A DNA stretch of 64,000 nucleotides from Persicitalea sp963716085 (lineage in GTDB: Bacteria > Bacteroidota > Bacteroidia > Cytophagales > Spirosomataceae), in NCBI GenBank assembly GCA_963716085.1, contig OY970288.1, positions 3,348,001 through 3,412,000 of the forward strand, written 5' to 3'. The position numbers and the translations under genes are program-made. Below the pieces are notes generated by a model. It worked only from the letters and a program-made list of their open reading frames with translations, did no database searches and was not told the origin of the DNA. Position 1 is the stretch's first letter. Each line of letters begins with the position of its first letter. Below are positions 16,502-24,847 of the stretch, one piece after another.

Positions 16502-18247
16502 ATGCGAATTCTAATTCTCCTGCTTCTTCTCCCAACTTTCCTCCAAGCCCAAACTCGAAAACCCAACGTCGTTATTCTTCTCAGCGATGACCAGGGTTGG
16601 GGCGATTTAAGCGTGAGTGGGAATACGAATATTCATACGCCAAACATCGACGCGATTGCCAAAAATGGGGCTGTCTTTGACCGCTTCTATGTGCAGCCCG
16701 TTTGCTCCCCTACTCGCGCCGAGCTGCTGACCGGTCGGTACCACACCCGCATGGGCGTGCGCAGTACTTCCGAAGGCGGTGAGCGGTTCAACCTGGATGA
16801 AACGACCCTTGCCGACGCCTTTAAGGCAGCGGGCTACGCCACGGCGGCTTACGGCAAGTGGCATAGCGGAATGCAGTATCCCTACCACCCCAACGCGCGC
16901 GGCTTCGATGACTACTACGGCTTTTGCTCGGGTCACTGGGGCGACTATTTCAGCCCGATGCTGGAACACAATGGAGCCATTACGCAAGGAGAAGGTTTTT
17001 TGGTCGATGACCTGACCGACCACGCGATGGCTTTTATGGAAAAGAACAGGGATCAGCCTTTCCTGGTGTACGTACCCTACAACACGCCCCACGCGCCCAT
17101 GCAGGTACCTGACCGCTGGTGGGATGATTTTAAAAACAAGCCACTGGCCATGCGCGCCGAAGCGGGCCTGGAAGAAGACCTCGATTTCACCCGCGCCGCC
17201 CTCGCCATGTGCGAGAATATCGACTGGAATGTTGGGCGGATCACGAAGAAATTGAAGGAGTTGAATCTGGAAGACGACACCATCGTTCTCTATTTCAGCG
17301 ATAATGGTCCGAATGGTAACCGCTGGAACGGCGGGATGAAGGGTAAAAAGGGTCATACCGACGAGGGAGGCGTCCGCTCGCCGCTGGTGATGCAGTACCC
17401 CAAAATGATTAAGGCAGGAACAAATATTCCGGAAATCACGAGCGTCATCGACCTGCTGCCCACGCTGGTCGATATGGCTGATATCAAATTTCAGCCGACG
17501 AAACCGCTGGACGGCGTGAGCCTGAAACCTTTATTAACCAAAAAAGGAAATTTTGACAAAAACCGCCTGCTCTACAACTATTGGGGCGGCAACACCAGCG
17601 TCCGCAGCCAGCAGTACCGCCTGGACAAGAACGGTAAGCTCTACGACATGGTCGCCGACCCTGGTCAAACCGCTGACATTTCGGCTAAAAAACCGGACGT
17701 GGCCGCCCGTCTGAAAGCCGCCGCCACAAAGTGGAACGCCGAGGTACTGCCGGGCATAAAAGGCGAAGACAAACGCACGTTCCCCGTCGGCCATCCCGAC
17801 TTTAAGTGGACGCAGCTCCCCGCCCGCGACGCCAAACCCATTGGCGGCATCGAGCGCTCCAACCGCTGGCCCAACTGCTCGTTCATGACCCATTGGACCA
17901 AGCTCGACGATGCTATCGTATGGGACGTAGAGGTACTGGCCGACGGCGATTTCGAAGCGGTAATTTACTACACCTGCGCTCCCGAAGATGTCGGATCAAC
18001 CTTCCGGCTGACTTTCGGCAAAACCGATGTACTGGCCAAAATCACCGAAGCCTTCGACCCACCGCTGCGCGGCATGGAAAACGACCGTCACCCCCGACCG
18101 GAATCTTACGTAAAAGATTGGAAGACGCTGAACATTGGTAAAGTACATTTGGAGAAAGGCAAAGGCAAGATGACTATTCAAGCCGAAAAGATTGCCGGGG
18201 AGCAGGTGATGGATTTCCGGCTGATGATGCTGGAAAGGGTTAAATAG
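16502..18247 (+). CDS. Sulfatase (type I, S1 family), secreted
   Basis: This 581-residue sulfatase removes sulfate esters from glycans in the periplasm. It has a signal peptide (1-17, ending LQAQ) and the metal-binding pair SDDQGWGD (Asp29, Asp30). The active-site motif VCSPTRAELLTGR has Cys68, to be converted to formylglycine, and GKWHSG (Lys119, His121) follows. The N-terminal alpha/beta domain ends near residue 400. The last 150 residues form an extra domain (SFMTHWTKLDDAIVWDVEV onward) that may bind sugar. The gene ends three bases from the convergent LacI-type regulator. Formylglycine formation needs a maturase not encoded here. Confidence 0.93.
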   Translation: MRILILLLLLPTFLQAQTRKPNVVILLSDDQGWGDLSVSGNTNIHTPNIDAIAKNGAVFDRFYVQPVCSPTRAELLTGRYHTRMGVRSTSEGGERFNLDETTLADAFKAAGYATAAYGKWHSGMQYPYHPNARGFDDYYGFCSGHWGDYFSPMLEHNGAITQGEGFLVDDLTDHAMAFMEKNRDQPFLVYVPYNTPHAPMQVPDRWWDDFKNKPLAMRAEAGLEEDLDFTRAALAMCENIDWNVGRITKKLKELNLEDDTIVLYFSDNGPNGNRWNGGMKGKKGHTDEGGVRSPLVMQYPKMIKAGTNIPEITSVIDLLPTLVDMADIKFQPTKPLDGVSLKPLLTKKGNFDKNRLLYNYWGGNTSVRSQQYRLDKNGKLYDMVADPGQTADISAKKPDVAARLKAAATKWNAEVLPGIKGEDKRTFPVGHPDFKWTQLPARDAKPIGGIERSNRWPNCSFMTHWTKLDDAIVWDVEVLADGDFEAVIYYTCAPEDVGSTFRLTFGKTDVLAKITEAFDPPLRGMENDRHPRPESYVKDWKTLNIGKVHLEKGKGKMTIQAEKIAGEQVMDFRLMMLERVK

Positions 18248-18250
18248 GTA

Positions 18251-19426
18251 CTAAGTACTGGGTTTTTTCATCCGCCGTACCGACGAGCCTCGCACTATCA
18301 ACTGTGCTTGCAAAACTTCCGTTTTGGGTAATAGCGATTCCTCTTCCCCCCGCATCATTCCCAAAACCATCGCCGCCGCCGCTTCCCCCATTTGCGCGGT
18401 CGGCTGCTTCACGGTGGTCAGGCCGTTGCCGATGTGCAGGGCGATGGGGTCGTCGCTGAAGCCGACCACGCCCAAATCTTGCGGAACGCGGAGTCCTCTG
18501 GCCTTGGCCAGCGTAAGGATTTCGATGGCGGTCGGGTCGTTCACCGCAAAAATAGCGTCGGGCGGTTGTGGCATATCCAGTAAATGCCGGGCGTAAATGA
18601 CCGCCTTTTGGGCGGTAAAATCGCCGTGGATAACCAACTCGGGTAGTGTTGGGAGATCGTGCTTCTGTAAAGCATCCCGGTAGCCACGCAGCCTTTCCTG
18701 ACTAATCAACAGATTCGGCGGACCGCCGAGGTGGGCGATGCGGCGGTAGCCGTTCTGAATTAGATGCTCGACGGCCAGCATGGCTCCCTGATAATCGTTG
18801 GCAACTACCTTGTGCGTACCCAACTCCTCGACCACGCGGTTGAAATACACCACGGGCACATCCCTTTTTTCAAAAGTGCGGAGATGGTCGTAGTTGTTGG
18901 TTTCGTGGCTCATCGACACCAGCAGCCCGTCCACCCGATTGGCGAGGAGCGCTTTCGTATTCGCCACTTCAATGTCGTACGACTCCCCCGACTGCATAAT
19001 CATCAAATGATAGCCCGCTTTTCGCAGCACTTGCTGTGCACCTACGATAATATTAGGAAAAAACTGGGTCAGGAACTCCGGGACGATGATGCCCACGGTA
19101 TTGGTACGGCTTTTCACCAAGCTGTGGGCCAGTTGATTGGGCTGGTAGTCCAGTTCCTGGGCTTTGTCCAGAATAGCCTTCTTGGTGTCGGAATTAATGT
19201 CAGGATGGTCGTGCAGGGCCCGCGATACAGTGGAGTTGGACACGCCCAGTTCGTTGGCGATGTCGATGATGGTGGTTTGGTGCCGCCTGCGGCGGGGGTT
19301 TTTCTTTTCGGCGTTGGGCAGAGTGAAGTAGTACTCGCAGTCTTTACAAAAAAACCGCTGTTTGCCGCGTACGAAACCCGCCTTCAATATTGCTCCCTTC
19401 TTCCCGCATTTCACACATGATGCCAT
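18251..19426 (-). CDS. LacI-family regulator with N-terminal InsA-like zinc ribbon
   Basis: This 391-residue regulator has two DNA- or metal-binding modules. Residues 1-35 carry CVKC (Cys4, Cys7) and CKDC (Cys27, Cys30) around GFVRGKQRFF, a zinc ribbon like the N-terminus of IS1 InsA transposase subunits (family consensus G.QR..C..C). A basic linker KKNPRRRRHQ leads into a canonical LacI helix-turn-helix (TIIDIANELGVSNSTVSRAL, about 52-71) and hinge helix (LDYQPNQLAHSLVKSRTNTV). The periplasmic-binding-protein-like sensor domain runs from VGIIVPEF to the end. It is divergent from the susC at 19769 and convergent with the sulfatase, so it most likely controls this glycan locus in response to a sugar. 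The N-terminal ribbon is in frame and uninterrupted, and ATG at 19426 is the natural start. Confidence 0.92.
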   Translation of the reverse strand: MASCVKCGKKGAILKAGFVRGKQRFFCKDCEYYFTLPNAEKKNPRRRRHQTTIIDIANELGVSNSTVSRALHDHPDINSDTKKAILDKAQELDYQPNQLAHSLVKSRTNTVGIIVPEFLTQFFPNIIVGAQQVLRKAGYHLMIMQSGESYDIEVANTKALLANRVDGLLVSMSHETNNYDHLRTFEKRDVPVVYFNRVVEELGTHKVVANDYQGAMLAVEHLIQNGYRRIAHLGGPPNLLISQERLRGYRDALQKHDLPTLPELVIHGDFTAQKAVIYARHLLDMPQPPDAIFAVNDPTAIEILTLAKARGLRVPQDLGVVGFSDDPIALHIGNGLTTVKQPTAQMGEAAAAMVLGMMRGEEESLLPKTEVLQAQLIVRGSSVRRMKKPST

Positions 19427-19510
19427 TTTGTATTATTCTAATTTTATTCCTGCAAATGGTAGCTGTCAGCAAAGCCATCAGCACAAATTTCGTTTCTCCG
19501 CAAAATGATG

Positions 19511-19518
19511 CAAAAGTA
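19511..19518 (-). promoter_or_regulatory. Candidate -7 element of the LacI-type gene
   Basis: Read on the minus strand this is TACTTTTG, a perfect match to the Bacteroidota -7 consensus TAnnTTTG. It lies 85 bases before the regulator start codon. No clear TTG -33 element is present; the palindrome at 19532-19563 occupies that position, which would fit autoregulation by occlusion. Confidence 0.45.
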
Positions 19519-19531
19519 AAATAAAATTATG

Positions 19532-19563
19532 TATCGGTAACGTTTGCGAACACGTTCCCGATA
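19532..19563. promoter_or_regulatory. Candidate LacI-family operator, 32-base palindrome
   Basis: The half sites TATCGGTAACGTTTGC (19532-19547) and its partner 19548-19563 match at 13 of 16 positions and meet at a central CG, the usual symmetry of LacI-family operators. The site lies between the divergent LacI-type gene and the susC at 19769 and abuts a candidate -7 element for the regulator. The remaining 19427-19768 spacer holds no gene that can be supported. Operator function is inferred. Confidence 0.55.
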
Positions 19564-19768
19564 GTTTTTGCAGGAACCCCAGATAAAATAGTGGTTTGGG
19601 TGGCTTGTCAAATGGCTGTTTGTCCTTATATTCATTAAAAGTGGCCAGTAAAGCTAGATTTTCGATCTGGAAGCGAAACAAAACCTTGAGGCCAAAATGA
19701 CGAATGAAAACGAACAAATTGTATTTATCAAAGCCTAAACCTATTTCTAAACCCTAAATACACGACCC

Positions 19769-22700
19769 ATGCACAGAAAACTACCCGTATTTATTCGAGG
19801 AATTTTATTCGCAGCGCTGCTCCTGCCCGCGCTGCTGCAAGCGCAGGACTTGTCGGTCAACGGCCGGGTCATCGGCACCGACGGCCAGGGTATTCCCGGT
19901 GTGAGCATCACGGTGCAAGGCACCCAGCGGGGCACGATCACCAAGGCCGACGGTACTTACAACCTCATGACCACGCCAACTTCCACGCTGGTATTTTCTT
20001 TTGTAGGCTACATCAATCAGGTGGTTCCGATCAACAACCGCAGCACCATCGACATCACGCTGGCCGAAGACACCAAAGCCCTCGAAGAGGTGGTGGTGGT
20101 GGGCTACGGCACCCAGAAGAAAGTCAACCTGACGGGATCGGTCGAGACGATCGAGGGCGCGCAGATTGCCCGCCAGCCCGTTGTGCAGACTTCGCAGGCG
20201 CTCACGGGTCTGGCTCCCGGCCTGACGGTCATCCAAAACAGCGGGCAACCCGGCCAGGACGACGGGGCGCTACGCATTCGGGGACTCGGGTCGTTGGGTG
20301 CTTCCAACGAGGTACTCGTGCTGGTCGATGGCGTGCAGGCCGACATCAATCGGCTCGACGCGGGCGACATCGAGTCCATTTCGGTTTTGAAAGACGCCTC
20401 GGCGGCTTCGATTTACGGATCGCGGGCTTCCAACGGCGTGATCCTGGTAACTACCAAAAAAGGAGCAAGCGGCAAGGTGACGCTGAACTACCGCAACAAT
20501 CTGGCAATCCAGCGGCCTACGGGCCTGCCGAAGTACCTGGGGGCGCTCGATTACCTGAAATACGCGGGTGAAAACCAGGACTTCACCAATGATTTTATCC
20601 AAAATTTCGGCACCAACCCTGACCTTTATCCCGATACCGACTGGGTGAAAGAGCTCTTTACCGAAAACGGCTTTCAACAAACGCATAACCTGAGCGTAAG
20701 CGGCGGCACGGACAAGATGAAATCGCTGGCCTCCGTGTCATACACCGGACAAAACGGCAACATCAAGAACTTCAATTTTAAGCGTTATAACGGTTTATTC
20801 AACACTGAACTGAAACTGAACGATAAGTTCGATATCAGCTTCAATCTGAATTTCAGCAAGTCGATTCAGTCCAACCCCAATGAGAATTTGAACCAGATCG
20901 TCGGGCAGGCCTACCGGATTCCCCCTATCTATTTCGCCCGGCATTCCGACGGGCAGTGGGGTGACGGCTGGGCGGGACAAAACCCAGTTGCCATCGTGAA
21001 CGAAGACGGGAGCCGGGTCAATAACTCCAATTACTTCCGGGGCATCCTGCGAGTCAACTATTCACCGATCAAGGACTTGAAACTGACCCTGATGTACTCG
21101 CCCGAGTACGGCGATGATTTTATCAAATCTTTCAACCGTACCTACTTCACCGTAATCGACTGGGAGACGCAGGCCCAGCGGATTCGCAATAATCCCAACT
21201 CCCTCGACCAGACCAACATTCGGTCGTTCACCGAAAACACAAACTTCCTGGCCAACTACACCAAGTCGTTCGGTCAGCACAGTTTTTCGCTTTTGGGTGG
21301 TTCTGAGCTGATCAAATACACCACGGAGCGTTTCGGGGCATCCCGCCAGGACTTCGTGTTGCAAGAATTCCCGTATCTCAACGCGGGTTCGGAAGCGGCG
21401 GCCCGCAACAGTGGCTTGGCCACCCAATACGGGCTGGTTTCGTTTTTCGGGCGTTTCAACTATGCCTTCAAAGACCGCTACCTCTTCGAGGCCAACGTGC
21501 GCCGCGATGCTTCTTCCCGCTTTGCTAAGGAAAACCGCGTGGCGATATTTCCCTCGGTTTCGGCGGGCTGGCGTCTGTCGGACGAGCCGTTCATGCAAAA
21601 TATACGAGGAGTTTCAAACCTGAAACTTCGCGCATCCTGGGGCCAACTGGGCAACCAGCAATTGGGTACGGAGCAAAACCCCAATGACTTTCCTTACGTG
21701 GCGAACATCGCGCTGGGCCGAAATAATTTTGTGTTCAATGATGTCATCGTGACGGGGGCCACCCAGACGGACCTGTCTAACAACCGCATTCAATGGGAAA
21801 CTACCGAAATCACTAATATTGCCATCGATGCCGGTTTCCTCAACAACCGTCTGGCACTCACGGCGGAGTATTACGTCAGGAAAACCAAAGACCTGTTGCT
21901 CACGCTGCCCGTGCCGCTGAATCTGGGCTTCGACCCTTCCGTTCAGAACGCGGGCGATCTGCAAAACACGGGTTTTGACTTCTCGCTGGACTGGCGGGAG
22001 AAAAAAGGTGACTTCACCTACGGCGCGCGGGCCATTTTTTCCAGCGTGAAGAACGAAGTGACCAACCTGGCGGGCGTGGGGCCGATCATCGACAATCAGA
22101 CCACTACCCAAGTAGGTAGTCCCATCGGGTTGATCTTCGGCTACGAGACCGAAGGTATTTTTCAAAGCCAGGACGAGATAAACAACAGCCCCGCGCAGTT
22201 CGGCAAGCTCATTGTCGGCAACCTCAAATACAAAGACCAGTTGACCGTGGACACCAACGGCGACGGCATACCCGACCAGGCCGACGGCGTCATCAACCCC
22301 GACGACCGCGTGGCGCTGGGCAATCCTTTTCCGTCGATCTCCTACGGCCTCGACCTGACGGCCGCCTACAAGCGGTTCGATGTTGCCGTCAATTTTCAGG
22401 GCGTGGGCAGAAGGGATGTCCGGCTGGGCGGCGACATGGTGTGGGGCCTGTTCAACGCGGGTAAAATTCAGGAGTGGCAAGTAGAAGAGTTCTGGTCGCC
22501 TGAGAATCCCAATGCTTCGTATCCGATCTTGTCCGCCACGAGTGTGGGTAGCAACGACATCCAAACCAGCAGCACCTGGGTTTTCAACGCGGCCTATCTA
22601 CGCCTGCGAAATGTTTCTATCGGCTATAATTTTCCTAATTCCGTTGTGGACAAACTGGGCATGACCGGACTGAGAGTCTACGCCGCCGGGCAAAACCTGT

Positions 22701-22813
22701 TAACGATCGACAAACTCCCCCCGGGCATCGACCCGCTCGTACCCAACGGGGCCAACGGAAATATCTACCCCATCGCGGCTCTATTCAGCCTGGGCATCGA
22801 CGTCAAGTTTTAA
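19769..22813 (+). CDS. SusC-family TonB-dependent receptor
   Basis: This 1014-residue outer-membrane glycan importer has a signal peptide (about 1-26, ending LLQAQ) and a carboxypeptidase-regulatory-like domain (GRVIGTDGQGIPGVSITVQGT). The TonB-box/plug start EEVVVVGYGTQKKVNLTGS and plug signature SISVLKDASAASIYGSRASN precede a barrel ending SLGIDVKF. It differs clearly from the two receptors at the left of the window and so is a separate specificity. It is the first gene of the second block, divergent from the LacI-type regulator with a 342-base control region. SusD follows after 109 bases. Confidence 0.96.
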   Translation: MHRKLPVFIRGILFAALLLPALLQAQDLSVNGRVIGTDGQGIPGVSITVQGTQRGTITKADGTYNLMTTPTSTLVFSFVGYINQVVPINNRSTIDITLAEDTKALEEVVVVGYGTQKKVNLTGSVETIEGAQIARQPVVQTSQALTGLAPGLTVIQNSGQPGQDDGALRIRGLGSLGASNEVLVLVDGVQADINRLDAGDIESISVLKDASAASIYGSRASNGVILVTTKKGASGKVTLNYRNNLAIQRPTGLPKYLGALDYLKYAGENQDFTNDFIQNFGTNPDLYPDTDWVKELFTENGFQQTHNLSVSGGTDKMKSLASVSYTGQNGNIKNFNFKRYNGLFNTELKLNDKFDISFNLNFSKSIQSNPNENLNQIVGQAYRIPPIYFARHSDGQWGDGWAGQNPVAIVNEDGSRVNNSNYFRGILRVNYSPIKDLKLTLMYSPEYGDDFIKSFNRTYFTVIDWETQAQRIRNNPNSLDQTNIRSFTENTNFLANYTKSFGQHSFSLLGGSELIKYTTERFGASRQDFVLQEFPYLNAGSEAAARNSGLATQYGLVSFFGRFNYAFKDRYLFEANVRRDASSRFAKENRVAIFPSVSAGWRLSDEPFMQNIRGVSNLKLRASWGQLGNQQLGTEQNPNDFPYVANIALGRNNFVFNDVIVTGATQTDLSNNRIQWETTEITNIAIDAGFLNNRLALTAEYYVRKTKDLLLTLPVPLNLGFDPSVQNAGDLQNTGFDFSLDWREKKGDFTYGARAIFSSVKNEVTNLAGVGPIIDNQTTTQVGSPIGLIFGYETEGIFQSQDEINNSPAQFGKLIVGNLKYKDQLTVDTNGDGIPDQADGVINPDDRVALGNPFPSISYGLDLTAAYKRFDVAVNFQGVGRRDVRLGGDMVWGLFNAGKIQEWQVEEFWSPENPNASYPILSATSVGSNDIQTSSTWVFNAAYLRLRNVSIGYNFPNSVVDKLGMTGLRVYAAGQNLLTIDKLPPGIDPLVPNGANGNIYPIAALFSLGIDVKF

Positions 22814-22819
22814 TTTTAT

Positions 22820-22914
22820 AGGTGTTAGGTATTAAGTTCTAAAAAACTGAATATCAAAACTTAATCGCTGCGGCGATCCGACCTAACATCCTATCACCTA
22901 ACAACCTAATACCT
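22820..22914. repeat. Inverted-repeat spacer between susC and susD
   Basis: The spacer reads AGGTGTTAGGTATTAAGTT at 22820-22838 and returns inverted as AACTTAAT (22858-22865) and as tandem CCTAACA/CCTAATACCT units (22881-22914). Complementarity is interrupted by CGCTGCGGCG. It is the third susC-susD junction in the window to hold a palindrome, here built from TTAGGT units rather than TAGGCT. Confidence 0.65.
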
Positions 22915-22922
22915 GAGAAACA

Positions 22923-24686
22923 ATGAAAAAACTAACCACCCTGCTCACCCTGACCCTCGCGCTGTGCTTCACGGCTTGCGAAGAAAAGTACCTCGATCTT
23001 CAATCGCCCACCGAACCGACGACGGGCGGATTTTTCAGTAATGAAGCGGAGTTGAACCTCGCCCTTGTCGGTGTTTATAATAGTCTGATATTTCGCGGCG
23101 GGTACAATCTGCCCATCCAAACCAACATGGACAATTCCGCCACCGACATCGGCCTGACCCGAGGAACCAACGGCGGTGCTTACGAAGAGTTTGGCGCGGG
23201 TATCCATAGCCCCAGTTCCTCCGGTTTTGCTGATAGCTATTCCCAACATTACACGGGCATCGCCCGCGCCAATTCGCTGCTCACCTACATGGAGCGAGCC
23301 AAGGACGTGGTGCCTCAGGACAAATTCGAGGATATCCGCAACCAGGCGCTGGTCATCAGGGCTTACCACTATATGTACCTCACCGAGATTTTCGGGGATG
23401 TACCCTACATCGAGACGGTATTCCAAAATCCGGCCGATGCCCTCCTGCCCCGGACCCCCAAAGCGACGATCGCCGAAAAAATCATGGCTGATTTGAAGAC
23501 GGCGGCGGCGGCGTTACCCCAGAAGCGAGCCGCATCCGAGCGGGGAAGAATTACGAAGCCCATTGCCCTGGGATTGCACGCCAGGGTTGCGCTCTATAAC
23601 AAGAAATACGCCGAGGCGGCAGTGTCCGCCAAGGAAATCATGGACAGTGAAGCTGCCAACGGCTTGCAACTCCATCCCAAATACGAAGAACTGTTTACTC
23701 CCGCAGGACAAAATTCCAGCGAGATCATGCTCATCATGCCTTACAAGCAGGGTTTTTCACCAAATGGCAATGATTCAGACGCCAGCCTGTTTCCGAGGGC
23801 GCAGGGGTCTCGCAATCGCGGCTCCTACACGACCGTCACGCCTACACAGGCGATGATCGATTCTTACGAGGCCACCGATGGCAAGCCCATCGACCAGTCA
23901 GCGGTATATGATCCATCCAACCCCTTCGCCAACCGCGACCCGCGCCTTGCCGCGTCGATCGTTACGCCGCAGACCGTCTGGGCGGGCCTGATCTTCGAGA
24001 GCCACAAAGACAGCCTGATCTACCGCGATCCGCAGGGCAAGAGCCTCGGTGCCAACCGCGACTGCCGTACGGTGTCCTGGCCCGCTGCTTTCTGCGGATA
24101 TATGTGGAAAAAATATACGGACGAAGCGCAGCAAGTCGATCTACAGATACTTAGTTTCATGAATTTCAGTATTATGCGTTACGCCGAAATCCTGCTTATC
24201 TACGCGGAGGCCAAAATCGAAACGGGCCAGATCGACGCTAGTGCGCTCGATGCCATCAACCGGATCAGGGCGCGGGCTTACGGGGTAGGTGTGAATGATG
24301 TGGCCAAGTACCCCGCCATCACGACGACCAACCAGGCTGCGCTTAGAACGATCATCAAGCGGGAGCGCAAGGTGGAACTCGCCAACGAGGGTTTCCGCCT
24401 GTTCGATATCCGGCGGTGGCGGATTGCCGAGAAGGTGATGGGCGTACCGCTCTACGGTCGCATCCTGAATACCAAAACGGCCACGAAAGTACCCAAGATC
24501 GACGCCGACGGCTTCGTGTCGTACGAAGGCGTCGAGTCGCAGTACGATCTGAACGATGACACCCGTTTTACTAACGCTTTTCGTACCTTCAACCCGGTGC
24601 GCGATTACCTATGCCCAATTCCGCAGCAGGAAATTGACACCTACGCGGGGAATGGAGCTACTTTGAAACAGAATCCGGGGTATTGA
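22923..24686 (+). CDS. SusD/RagB-family glycan-binding lipoprotein
   Basis: This 587-residue SusD is the partner of the SusC at 19769. The lipoprotein signal ends LCFTA before Cys19, then EEKYLDLQSPTEP. SusD landmarks are FFSNEAELNLALVGVYNSL, the TPR segment DIRNQALVIRAYHYMYLTEIFGDVPY, RYAEILLIYAEAKIETG and the closing block IKRERKVELANEGFRLFDIRRW. Little similarity to the two SusD proteins at the left beyond family motifs, so it probably recognises another part of the glycan or a different glycan. A 161-base spacer with GGTCAACGGT-type repeats separates it from the oxidoreductase gene. Confidence 0.95.
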   Translation: MKKLTTLLTLTLALCFTACEEKYLDLQSPTEPTTGGFFSNEAELNLALVGVYNSLIFRGGYNLPIQTNMDNSATDIGLTRGTNGGAYEEFGAGIHSPSSSGFADSYSQHYTGIARANSLLTYMERAKDVVPQDKFEDIRNQALVIRAYHYMYLTEIFGDVPYIETVFQNPADALLPRTPKATIAEKIMADLKTAAAALPQKRAASERGRITKPIALGLHARVALYNKKYAEAAVSAKEIMDSEAANGLQLHPKYEELFTPAGQNSSEIMLIMPYKQGFSPNGNDSDASLFPRAQGSRNRGSYTTVTPTQAMIDSYEATDGKPIDQSAVYDPSNPFANRDPRLAASIVTPQTVWAGLIFESHKDSLIYRDPQGKSLGANRDCRTVSWPAAFCGYMWKKYTDEAQQVDLQILSFMNFSIMRYAEILLIYAEAKIETGQIDASALDAINRIRARAYGVGVNDVAKYPAITTTNQAALRTIIKRERKVELANEGFRLFDIRRWRIAEKVMGVPLYGRILNTKTATKVPKIDADGFVSYEGVESQYDLNDDTRFTNAFRTFNPVRDYLCPIPQQEIDTYAGNGATLKQNPGY

Positions 24687-24847
24687 TTTGGTCAACGGTT
24701 AAGGGTCAAAAGGTTAACGGTTCGCGGATGGTCGTACCACCGTCCACGGGTAAACCGAAGTGGGCGGATGACTTTTTACAAGATATTGCCTTAGCAAGCC
24801 ATTGACCGTTACCAAATCGAAAGACAAACCGACAAACAACTGTAATT
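24687..24847. repeat. Spacer with GGTCAACGG/TTGACCG repeats
   Basis: TGGTCAACGGTTAAGGGTCA begins just after the SusD stop and is partly mirrored by CCATTGACCGTTACCA near 24799-24815. A related GGTCAACGGTCAACGG occurs at 15042-15058. No gene is seen in the 161 bases. Confidence 0.5.

Noticed and set aside
19319..19426. Zinc ribbon as a separate IS1-like insertion remnant
   Set aside because: The ribbon is in frame with the LacI domain, with a short basic linker, no terminal repeats and no transposase catalytic part nearby, so a true fusion is likelier.
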